NCBI GenBank assembly: GCA_017447875.1
Contig: JAFSMP010000034.1
Coordinates: 1-64,000, forward strand
DNA length: 64,000 bases
Origin: Paludibacteraceae bacterium
Lineage (GTDB): Bacteria; Bacteroidota; Bacteroidia; Bacteroidales; Paludibacteraceae
Reading direction: 5' to 3'
The notes beneath the pieces are model-generated. The model searched no databases. It had not been told where the DNA came from and worked only from the letters and a program-made list of their open reading frames with translations. The position numbers and the translations under genes are program-made. Of this stretch, positions 55,204 through 64,000 are shown in pieces. Numbering within the stretch: position 1 is the stretch's first letter; each line of letters starts with the position of its first letter.

Positions 55204-56643
55204 ATGGAAGACAGTAATAAAGTCCTATATTCGATACTCAATGAGCGCTTGGAACTCATGCGTCAGTTGGACAAGGAGGAAGACTCGGATCGGAAGCGGC
55301 ATATCGCGAAAGAGACCCAGACCCTTCATGCTCCGATGGCGCACCGGTTGGGTCTGTACCAGATCAAGACCGAGATGGAAGACCTGGCGCTTAAGTTCCT
55401 GGACTACGATACCTATAAATATATCGCGCATGAACTGAATGCCAAGAAAGCGGAACGCGAGGCGTATATCGCTTCCTTCATCGCGCCGCTCGAAGAGAAA
55501 CTGAAGAAAGAGGGCTTTGTTTTCACGATCAAAGGTCGTCCGAAGTCCATTCACTCCATCTACCATAAGATGCAGGCACAGCACTGCGGCGTGGATAAGA
55601 TCTACGACCTGTTTGCCATCCGTATTATCCTGGACTCCACGCCGGAGAAAGAGAAATCTGACTGCTGGCAGGTCTATTCGCTCATCACCGACATCTTCCC
55701 GCCTAACCCCAAACGGTTACGCGACTGGTTGTCCGTGCCCAAAGAGAACGGCTACGAGTCGTTGCATACGACGGTACTCGGACCGGAGAAACGGTGGGTG
55801 GAGGTGCAGATCCGTACCAAACGTATGGACGAGATTGCGGAACAAGGAGTAGCGGCGCACTGGTCCTACAAAGGGGTCAAAGGAGCTATCGTCAATAAGG
55901 AACGCGGTGATGTCTATGTCTTCACGCCCACCGGTGACCTGCGCCGTTTGCCGGAAGGAGCAACCGTCTTGGATTTCGCGTATTCGATCCACAGCGATGT
56001 CGGTGCACACTGCGTCGGTGGAACGATCCGCAACCAGAACGTATCGATTCGGCAGAAACTGGAGAACGGTGACCAGGTGTCCGTCATGACCTCTCCGAAC
56101 CAGCACCCGAATGCGGACTGGCTCAACTTCGTCGCTTCCACCAAAGCGAAGTCGAAAATCCGTCAGGCACTCAAGGAGATCGAATACAAGCAGGCTTCCG
56201 AAGGAAAAGAGATCATCGACCGGAAATTCAAGAACTGGAAGATCAATTACACCGAAGGGGATATCACCAAGATGGCGATCCGTCTGGGGTACAAAGCCGT
56301 GTCGGATATGTACCAATCGGTGGCAACCGGCAAAGAGGATATCCAGCGTCTGCGTGATGTGATGCTTGAACCCGAAGACCAACCCAACCTGCCACGCGAA
56401 CATACGGAGTATGTCGATCGTTCGGAACTCAAAGGTCTGGCCATCGAGGTCGATATGAACGTCAAGAATGTGGACTACAACCTCTCCAAGTGTTGTAACC
56501 CCGAACCCGGTGACCCCATCTTCGCCTTCGTCTCGGTACTCAAAGGTATCCGTATCCACCGGATCGACTGCCCGAATGCGAATGACATCCGTGAACGCTA
56601 CCCCTATCGTGTGTTACCCGCCCGCTGGGCTAAGAAAAACTGA
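55204..56643 (+). CDS. Second RelA/SpoT homologue lacking the HD hydrolase and ACT domains
   Basis: 479 residues. The N-terminal 45 residues correspond only to the last helix of an HD domain (NERLELMRQLDKEEDSDRKR), so the hydrolase core is missing. The synthetase domain is complete (about 75-230: KGRPKSIHSIYHKM, YDLFAIRIIL, NGYESLHTTV, WVEVQIRTKRMDEIAEQG). TGS follows (about 245-305, VYVFTPTGDLRRLPEGATVL). After a helical part and the Cys segment KCCNPEPGD the protein stops before ACT. It should make (p)ppGpp without degrading it, complementing the full-length RSH at 11195-13453. Confidence 0.9.
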   Translation: MEDSNKVLYSILNERLELMRQLDKEEDSDRKRHIAKETQTLHAPMAHRLGLYQIKTEMEDLALKFLDYDTYKYIAHELNAKKAEREAYIASFIAPLEEKLKKEGFVFTIKGRPKSIHSIYHKMQAQHCGVDKIYDLFAIRIILDSTPEKEKSDCWQVYSLITDIFPPNPKRLRDWLSVPKENGYESLHTTVLGPEKRWVEVQIRTKRMDEIAEQGVAAHWSYKGVKGAIVNKERGDVYVFTPTGDLRRLPEGATVLDFAYSIHSDVGAHCVGGTIRNQNVSIRQKLENGDQVSVMTSPNQHPNADWLNFVASTKAKSKIRQALKEIEYKQASEGKEIIDRKFKNWKINYTEGDITKMAIRLGYKAVSDMYQSVATGKEDIQRLRDVMLEPEDQPNLPREHTEYVDRSELKGLAIEVDMNVKNVDYNLSKCCNPEPGDPIFAFVSVLKGIRIHRIDCPNANDIRERYPYRVLPARWAKKN

Positions 56644-56666
56644 CAACTGAATACTGATGTCTGAAT
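56639..56666 (+). repeat. ACTGANN heptad array from stop codon to recR start
   Basis: Units ACTGACA, ACTGAAT, ACTGATG and TCTGAAT. The RelA/SpoT stop TGA (56641) lies in the first unit and the recR ATG (56657-56659) in the third. Confidence 0.88.
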
Positions 56667-57271
56667 ACCCAAGCATAGTGTTGGAGCAAGCGGTGAACCA
56701 GATGGCTTCGCTTCCCGGAGTAGGGCGTCGAACGGCGTTGCGGTTGGTGCTGCATCTGCTGCGTCAGAAAGACGAAGAGGTTGAGGCCTTTGCAGGTGCA
56801 TTTCTACGGCTTAAGAAAGAGGTGGTCTATTGTCGCGAGTGCCATAACATCTCGGACACGGACTTATGCCCTATCTGTTCCTCCATGCGGCGTGACCATA
56901 CGACGATATGCGTCGTGGAGAACGTGCAGGATGTGATGTCCATCGAGAACACGGGTCAGTACACCGGTGTCTATCATGTACTCGGCGGCATCATCTCACC
57001 CATGGAAGGTATCGGACCCAAGGATATAGAGATCGACTCCCTCATCGAGCGTGTCAGCAAAGGCGACGTACAGGAGATCATCCTTGCGCTGCCTACCACC
57101 ATGGAAGGAGACACGACGAACTTTTATATCTACCGCCGCCTGCAAAATGCAGGAATAGAGATTAAGATCACGCAGATCGCTCGCGGTGTGGCGGTCGGCA
57201 ACCAAATAGAATATACCGATGAGATCACCCTCGGCCGATCCATCGTTAACAGAATAGATTTTAAAGGATAA
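56657..57271 (+). CDS. recR: Recombination mediator protein RecR
   Basis: A 204-residue protein that loads RecA with RecO at single-strand gaps. The HhH region is at [17 protein letters not shown], followed by a four-Cys zinc finger ([16 protein letters not shown]) and a Toprim domain ([20 protein letters not shown], then [17 protein letters not shown]). It follows the RelA/SpoT gene through a heptad array that contributes its start codon. Confidence 0.96.
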   Translation: MSEYPSIVLEQAVNQMASLPGVGRRTALRLVLHLLRQKDEEVEAFAGAFLRLKKEVVYCRECHNISDTDLCPICSSMRRDHTTICVVENVQDVMSIENTGQYTGVYHVLGGIISPMEGIGPKDIEIDSLIERVSKGDVQEIILALPTTMEGDTTNFYIYRRLQNAGIEIKITQIARGVAVGNQIEYTDEITLGRSIVNRIDFKG

Positions 57272-57276
57272 AATAT

Positions 57277-57714
57277 ATGGAAGAGAAAATTATTCGTCAT
57301 CTTAATTGGCTTTATTATGGTGTCATGGTTGCAGCAATTGTGGCCTATACTGTGATGTACTATGTTGTATCAAAAGGTTTGATGGGATTCATCGACCCGA
57401 ATTCTCCGGTAGGACAGGCACTTCAATTTGCTGTTATTATTACGGCGTTGACCTGTATTCCTTTTGGTCTGTATCTTATCAAATGGAAGAAACCGAAAAC
57501 ACTGAAAGAATATGAACCATTAGCGGCAGGTCGAATTTTTATAGTCGGTGGCATTATGACACCTGCTGTCATTATGTATTTTCTGCTCGGTTGCTATCGC
57601 CCCATGATTTGGGTTGCAGCTATCAGTGCTGTAGCCTGGTATTTCACGAAGCCAACCCTTGCCAAGATGGACCAGGAAATGACACCAGACGACCCGAATA
57701 TCCCTACGTACTAA
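57277..57714 (+). CDS. Four-helix membrane protein of unknown function
   Basis: 145 residues with four hydrophobic segments (about 10-30, 46-66, 85-107, 109-128) and short charged ends. It starts 5 bp after recR. Similar proteins follow recR in other Bacteroidales; no function known. Its base composition is more AT-rich than its neighbours. Confidence 0.72.
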   Translation: MEEKIIRHLNWLYYGVMVAAIVAYTVMYYVVSKGLMGFIDPNSPVGQALQFAVIITALTCIPFGLYLIKWKKPKTLKEYEPLAAGRIFIVGGIMTPAVIMYFLLGCYRPMIWVAAISAVAWYFTKPTLAKMDQEMTPDDPNIPTY

Positions 57715-57731
57715 TTGAATATTGATAACTT

Positions 57732-58156
57732 ATGATTATAGCTTGTGACTTTGACGGGACCATCGTAACCCACGAGTACCCGAAAATCGGTAAACCCATC
57801 CCGTTTGCCATACAGACACTGAAAAAACTGCAAGAGGAAGACCATCACCAGATTATCCTCTGGACGGTGCGTGAAGGAGCCCTGCTGCAAGAAGCACTCG
57901 ACTACTGCAAGTCCAAAGGACTGGAGTTTTATGCGGTCAATTCGAACTATCCGGAAGAAGAACCCGAACACGGCACGGCACGCAAACTGGTGGCTGACCT
58001 CTGGATCGATGACCGTAACTTAGGCGGTCTGCCGGACTGGGGAGTGATCTATAACATGATCCATACCAACCATGCTTTCGAACCCGCTCCGCAGGGAAAC
58101 ATGGAAGACCTTAGTCCGAAAAAGAAAAAAGGTTTCTTCGATAAACTGTTCGGATA

Positions 58157-58157
<1 letters not shown>
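57732..58157 (+). CDS. HAD-like hydrolase
   Basis: A 141-residue protein. The N-terminal HAD motif I is IIACDFDGTIVTHEYP with the nucleophile Asp, motif II IILWTVREGALLQ, and a late acidic pair LWIDDRNLGG. It lacks a cap domain, so it belongs to the small HAD group found in Bacteroidales. The C-terminal tail is Lys-rich (SPKKKKGFFDKLFG). Substrate unknown. It overlaps the acetyltransferase start by one base. Confidence 0.78.
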
Positions 58158-60254
<2,097 letters not shown>

Positions 60255-60530
60255 TTATGAAATTTTTGCCAAAACGTCAGATTGTCTCATAATGAGGAAT
60301 TTCTCTCCATCGAGTTCGAGTTCGGTTCCGGCGTACTTGCCGTACAGCACCTGATCTCCGGCTTTGAGAACCATTGCCTCATCTTTTGTTCCTTCGCCTA
60401 CTGCCAGCACTTCGCCACGCAGCGGTTTCTCTTTCGCACTGTCAGGGATGATAATTCCACCGACTGTCTTTTCTTCCGCAGCCGCAGGTTTAACCAGCAC
60501 GCGGTCTGCTAAGGGTTGAATCTTACTCAT
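60255..60530 (-). CDS. groS: Co-chaperonin GroES
   Basis: A 91-residue 10-kDa lid of the GroEL chamber: [20 protein letters not shown], then [13 protein letters not shown] (the mobile loop) and [20 protein letters not shown]. First gene of the groESL operon. The upstream leader holds a sigma-54-like site and two hairpins rather than a CIRCE element. Confidence 0.97.
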   Translation of the reverse strand: MSKIQPLADRVLVKPAAAEEKTVGGIIIPDSAKEKPLRGEVLAVGEGTKDEAMVLKAGDQVLYGKYAGTELELDGEKFLIMRQSDVLAKIS

Positions 60531-60591
60531 AGTATATTTTATTTTAAAATCATTGCATCATTAAGCGACATAGTCGCGCTCATTTCATCAT

Positions 60592-60643
60592 TGTCAATTT
60601 CCGTGCCAAAGGCACTTGATCTGCCATTTTGTCAGTTTTGACA
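60592..60643 (-). promoter_or_regulatory. Sigma-54-like promoter and dyad upstream of groES
   Basis: On the minus strand, TGGCACGGAAATTGACA (60608-60592) is close to the sigma-54 consensus TGGCAC-N5-TTGC. Upstream of it is a dyad TGTCA-N4-TGACA (60643-60630), which could bind an activator. Two small hairpins also occur (GTGCC/GGCAC and GCGAC/GTCGC). No TAnnTTTG promoter was seen for groES. Confidence 0.45.
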
Positions 60644-60670
60644 CTTTTTCGTCATTTTCTTTCTTATTTA

Positions 60671-60702
60671 TTTGCATATATCAAAAAAAAGCAGTAACTT
60701 TG
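60671..60702 (+). promoter_or_regulatory. Promoter of the SLC13 transporter gene
   Basis: -33 box TTTGCATATATC (60671-60682) and -7 box TAACTTTG (60695-60702), about 85 bp before the ATG at 60787. Confidence 0.78.
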
Positions 60703-60786
60703 CAGCCGTTTTTATAAAAAAATGCCGTTTCACATAGTTCGCGAGACATTTATAAGGTAAATGGAAAACAAAAATAGATTACCAAA

Positions 60787-62190
60787 ATGATTCAATTTAA
60801 CGTTAAAAATCATGTGTTGCTGCCGCTGACTTTATTGGCGGTTTTGTTCTTATGGTTTGCGCCTACGTCGTTTTTCCATATGGACGGACTGACGGTGGTG
60901 CAGCAACGCACTATTGCAATCTTTGCGTACGCAGCTTTGATGTGGATGTTTGAGATCATCCCAGCGTGGGCTACTTCGGTCAGCACGATCGTACTTCTGC
61001 TGCTGACGATCTCTAACAAAGGTTTTGCTACTCCGGAGTTGGGTACTTTGGTGAATTTCAAAGAACTGATGGCAGCTTTCGCTGATCCGATCATCATGCT
61101 TTTCTTGGGTGGTTTCGTGTTGGCCATTGCTGCGAGCAAGGTGGGTCTCGATGTCTATCTGGCGCGTATCTTGCTCAAACCCTTCGGTACCAAACCCAGT
61201 AATGTGCTCCTTGGCTTTCTAGTGCTCATCAGTGTCATGTCGATGTTCATGTCGAATACGGCCACAGCAGCGATGATGCTGGCTTTCTTGGCACCGGTGC
61301 TCAAGACCCTGCCGGAGAGCGGTGGTGGTCGCGTGTGCCTGGCCTTGTCCATCCCTATTGCTGCTAACATCGGTGGTCTGGGTACACCTATCGGTACGCC
61401 TCCGAATGCGATTGCCATCGGTCAGTTGGCTTCCAGCGGTATCGAGATCGGTTTCGGTGCATGGATGCTTCGTTTTGTGCCGGTAGTAGCGATCATGATC
61501 CTGTTCTCCTGGTGGTTGCTGCAATTCCTCTTCCCCTTCAAGGCGAAGAAGATTGAGATCGTTATTGACGGTGATAGCAAGAAAGACTGGAAGTTCTGGA
61601 CGGTGACGATCACCTTCTTGGGTACGATCCTTCTCTGGATGACGGGTGAGCTTACTCACCTTAACTCCAACGTCGTTGCCCTTATCCCGTTTGCCGTTTT
61701 TGCCGTATTAGGCATTTTCAAACGCGATGACTTCGCGAAGATTGACTGGCATGTGCTGTGGATGGTAGCGGGTGGTTTTGCTCTTGGTACTGCCCTCAAT
61801 AAGACCGGCTTGGCAGCCCTCCTGGTAGAGTCGATCCCGTTTGCAAGCTGGTCGGTAATTGCCGTACTGATCATTGCTGGTCTGTTAGGCTGGTTGCTCA
61901 GTAACTTCATTGCTAACTCGTCTGCTGCGAACCTGCTGGTACCGATCTTGGCCGTTGTAGGAACGGCGATGGCAGACAGTCTGGCACCGATGGGTGGTCT
62001 GACGACTCTGCTCGTGTGTGTAGCAGCTTCTACCTCGTTCGCGATGTTGTTCCCGATCTCTACCCCGCCGAATGCTATTGCTTCGTCCACCGGTATGATC
62101 AAGACGCACGACATGACGGTTGTTGGTCTGATCGTAGGTTTGCTCGGTATCGCCGTATCGTATGGTGTATTACTCTTATTCCCGTTCTAA
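60787..62190 (+). CDS. SLC13/DASS family sodium-coupled anion (dicarboxylate) symporter
   Basis: 467 residues with about 11-12 transmembrane segments. It has the DASS signature FMSNTATAAMMLAF with the Ser-Asn-Thr motif in the first half and ANSSAANLLVP in the second, plus LGTPIGTPPNAIAIG and FPISTPPNAIASSTG hairpins. It imports C4-dicarboxylates, phosphate or sulfate with sodium; the exact anion cannot be told. It is followed after 4 bp by a porin gene, which may supply the anion across the outer membrane. Confidence 0.9.
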   Translation: MIQFNVKNHVLLPLTLLAVLFLWFAPTSFFHMDGLTVVQQRTIAIFAYAALMWMFEIIPAWATSVSTIVLLLLTISNKGFATPELGTLVNFKELMAAFADPIIMLFLGGFVLAIAASKVGLDVYLARILLKPFGTKPSNVLLGFLVLISVMSMFMSNTATAAMMLAFLAPVLKTLPESGGGRVCLALSIPIAANIGGLGTPIGTPPNAIAIGQLASSGIEIGFGAWMLRFVPVVAIMILFSWWLLQFLFPFKAKKIEIVIDGDSKKDWKFWTVTITFLGTILLWMTGELTHLNSNVVALIPFAVFAVLGIFKRDDFAKIDWHVLWMVAGGFALGTALNKTGLAALLVESIPFASWSVIAVLIIAGLLGWLLSNFIANSSAANLLVPILAVVGTAMADSLAPMGGLTTLLVCVAASTSFAMLFPISTPPNAIASSTGMIKTHDMTVVGLIVGLLGIAVSYGVLLLFPF

Positions 62191-62194
62191 GCGT

Positions 62195-63661
62195 ATGAAA
62201 CGATTAATTGTCATTGCTCTTAGCACGTTGTTTCTTGTTCCGGTGTCGGCTCAGGAAGTGAGCAAAGAAGCGAAGAAAGAGGCGGTCAAGTCGCATCTGA
62301 AACAGCATTTCAAACCCTATGGGTTTATCCGTAATTACTTCACCTACGACAGCCGTGAGTCCATCTCCGGTACGGGTGACATGTATAACTACCAGCCGAA
62401 AGACGAGAGCTGGAACCAGACACCCGAAGAGGCGGCTGCGTCAGGCGTGGAACGTCAGGATCTGAATGCACAGAGCACCTTCCGTTTTTTGGCTCTCACC
62501 ACCCGTATCGGTCTCAATATCGTCGATTACAAGTGGCGTGGCATGGAGTTCAGCGGTAAGATCGAAGCGGATTTCTTCGCCGGTCTGAGCGGCACTGTTC
62601 ATAAGGTGGGCGGCGTAGCGCAGTTACGTCTGCGTCAGGCGTATGTGACCCTCGGATGGGACAGCTTGAAGATGGGTAAGGACTTTGCCCGTGTGGACTT
62701 GACACTTGGCCAGACCTGGCACCCGATGGCAGCGGATCTATGTGATGTCATCGCCCTCAACTCCGGTGCTCCCTTCGGTCCGTTCAACCGTTCTCCGATG
62801 GTGAAGATGGACGCCCGTCTGGGTAAGTACGTGACCCTGACCGCAGCCGGTCTTTGGCAGACGCAGTACCTGTCCACCGGTCCGTTGGGTCAGACGGGAG
62901 AGTATATGCTGTACGGCAAGACCCCGGAGGCTTACTTGGGCTTGAGCGTACATGACAAAGGATGGATCGCACGTGCCGGTGTGGATGTAGTGAGCATCAG
63001 CCCGCGGCAACAAGGTGACGCACTTGATGCTAATGGAAATCCGATCTTGAATACAGCCGGAAAACCCGTGCAGATCAAAGTGAATGACCGTATCACGACC
63101 GTTTCTCCGTTTGCTTACTTACAGTACAAGAAAGGCGAGTTCTCCTTCAAGGCAAAGACCATCTTCGCCGAGGCCGGGGAGCATATGAACCTCGACGGCG
63201 GATATGGTGTAAGCAAGGTGAATGAGGACGGTTCGTATGAATATACCCCGATACGTACTTCTTCTTCATGGATCAGCCTCGTTTACGGTGGCAAAGTCGG
63301 TGCACAGGAAGATAAGCATCCGCAGAAGTTACAAGGTATCCTCTTTGCCGGATATATCAAGAGTTTCGGTACGAAAGATGCGATATATGACCCCAACGGT
63401 GACGGAATTGTGAACGAGAGACCGGCTCCGGATAAGTCTTTATCCTATTTCTATACAGCCCGTCCGGGTAATATGAACCAGATGTGGCGTCTGAGTCCGA
63501 CATTGCTTTATACGGTAGGTAAGTTCCAACTCGGCTTGGAGTATGAGATCACTTCCGTACAATACGGCAAAGGTATCAACGCTTCCAATGGTCTGGCGGA
63601 CAAAGACTTGCATTGGGTGACCAACCACCGCATACAGCTCATGACTAAGTACAATTTTTAA
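62195..63661 (+). CDS. Outer-membrane porin
   Basis: About 488 residues. Signal peptide KRLIVIALSTLFLVPVSAQ, a short helical linker (EVSKEAKKEAVKSHLKQHF), then a predicted beta barrel with alternating aromatic strands (YGFIRNYFTYDSRE, RQAYVTLGWDSLKMGKDF, VDLTLGQTWHPMA), ending RIQLMTKYNF. Fits Bacteroidota DcaP-like porins. The ATG at 62195 follows the transporter stop by 4 bp, so the two form an operon, probably for an organic acid or other anion. Confidence 0.82.
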   Translation: MKRLIVIALSTLFLVPVSAQEVSKEAKKEAVKSHLKQHFKPYGFIRNYFTYDSRESISGTGDMYNYQPKDESWNQTPEEAAASGVERQDLNAQSTFRFLALTTRIGLNIVDYKWRGMEFSGKIEADFFAGLSGTVHKVGGVAQLRLRQAYVTLGWDSLKMGKDFARVDLTLGQTWHPMAADLCDVIALNSGAPFGPFNRSPMVKMDARLGKYVTLTAAGLWQTQYLSTGPLGQTGEYMLYGKTPEAYLGLSVHDKGWIARAGVDVVSISPRQQGDALDANGNPILNTAGKPVQIKVNDRITTVSPFAYLQYKKGEFSFKAKTIFAEAGEHMNLDGGYGVSKVNEDGSYEYTPIRTSSSWISLVYGGKVGAQEDKHPQKLQGILFAGYIKSFGTKDAIYDPNGDGIVNERPAPDKSLSYFYTARPGNMNQMWRLSPTLLYTVGKFQLGLEYEITSVQYGKGINASNGLADKDLHWVTNHRIQLMTKYNF

Positions 63662-63699
63662 GCATAAACCAAAAAAAATGCGAAATAAATGGCATACGC

Positions 63700-63730
63700 T
63701 TGCGTATGTCATTTTTTTTTCGTAACTTTG
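63700..63730 (+). promoter_or_regulatory. Promoter of nadE
   Basis: -33 box TTGCGTATGTC (63700-63710) and -7 box TAACTTTG (63723-63730). The -33 box is one arm of an imperfect inverted repeat GGCATACGC TT GCGTATGTC (63691-63710). Confidence 0.78.
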
Positions 63731-63761
63731 CACGCAAAATGAAAATCTAATCGTTACGACC

Positions 63762-64000
63762 ATGTCAAATAACTTTGGTTTTGTGCGTGTGGCGGCTGCA
63801 GTACCCACGATTCGTGTGGCAGATTGCCGCTATAATGCCGAGCAGATCCGTGCCCAGATTGATGAAGCGATCGCGGAAGGAGTGGAGGTCATTTGTTTTC
63901 CGGAATTAAGTATGACGGGGTACACCTGTGCGGACCTGTTTTTCACCCAGGCGCTCCAGCAGAGCAGTATGCGGGAACTGGAAGCCCTGTGCGACTACAC
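63762..64000 (+). CDS. nadE: Glutamine-dependent NAD+ synthase, N-terminal part
   Basis: The first 79 codons are present and continue past the right edge. The peptide (NNFGFVRVAAAVPTIRVADC ... VICFPELSMTGYTCADLFF) is the N-terminal nitrilase-type glutaminase domain, with the catalytic Glu in FPELSMTGYT. The missing C-terminal part should hold the ammonia-dependent NAD synthetase. Catalyses the last step of NAD synthesis. Confidence 0.92.
   Translation, partial: MSNNFGFVRVAAAVPTIRVADCRYNAEQIRAQIDEAIAEGVEVICFPELSMTGYTCADLFFTQALQQSSMRELEALCDY

Overview
This is a chromosomal stretch from a member of the order Bacteroidales (phylum Bacteroidota), probably gut-associated. The evidence is consistent: SusC/SusD-type outer-membrane pairs, DUF1573, DUF4296, DUF5689 and DUF6377 proteins, a YitT-aspartokinase-ribH neighbourhood, a smalltalk-like small protein, and at least a dozen promoters with the Bacteroidota -7 box TAnnTTTG and a strong -33 box of the form TTTGCATATG. 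Genus cannot be fixed from the sequence. The genetic code is ordinary: TAA, TGA and TAG all end normal genes.

Layout. 1-530: start of a tyrosine-integrase-like gene facing out of the window, next to a tRNA-His gene with a normal promoter but no 3' third. 534-13453 (minus strand): folK, cvpA, a DUF5689 lipoprotein and its TonB-dependent receptor, asnS, dnaB, meaB, a DUF1573 protein and a full-length RelA/SpoT. 13627-17243 (plus): a polyprenyl-phosphate sugar transferase, a nucleotidyltransferase and holA. 17240-20568 (minus): DUF4296 lipoprotein, lspA, metK, hpf, O-methyltransferase. 20665-23785 (plus): Lrp-type regulator, trpS, a small lipoprotein, a FadL-like outer-membrane protein. 24438-36583 (plus): an alpha-glucan, probably dextran, utilisation locus made of a DUF6377 regulator, SusC, SusD, SusE/F-like lipoprotein, GH66 dextranase, GH97 alpha-glucosidase and a secreted binding protein. 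36748-45804: a YoeB toxin-antitoxin pair, a 1935-residue secreted repeat protein and a block of tiny genes with structured leaders. 45891-63661: membrane-anchored AraC regulator, TPR protein, ribH, aspartokinase, YitT protein, sugar-nucleotide genes (nucleotidyltransferase, galE, manA), rsmD, a second RelA/SpoT lacking the hydrolase domain, recR, HAD, GNAT, groESL, an SLC13 transporter and a porin. The start of nadE lies at the right edge.

The most unusual signal is a family of short-period degenerate tandem arrays, mostly period 7, some 8, 10 or 11. They sit at gene junctions and inside genes, and often run from one gene's stop codon exactly into the next gene's start codon. In two genes (the SusD lipoprotein signal peptide and the nucleotidyltransferase C-terminus) the reading frame is broken at such an array, and adding exactly one 7-bp unit restores a convincing full-length protein. 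A third, weaker case is the DUF4296 protein. This looks like heptanucleotide contingency loci (phase variation), unless the assembly collapsed the repeats.

The dextran locus carries a second lesion, a single in-frame TAG in the GH66 gene, so as sequenced it would be largely off. Other points of note are two divergent promoter pairs that share one palindromic -33 box, a dispersed 14-bp motif found in unrelated genes, and a sigma-54-like site before groES.
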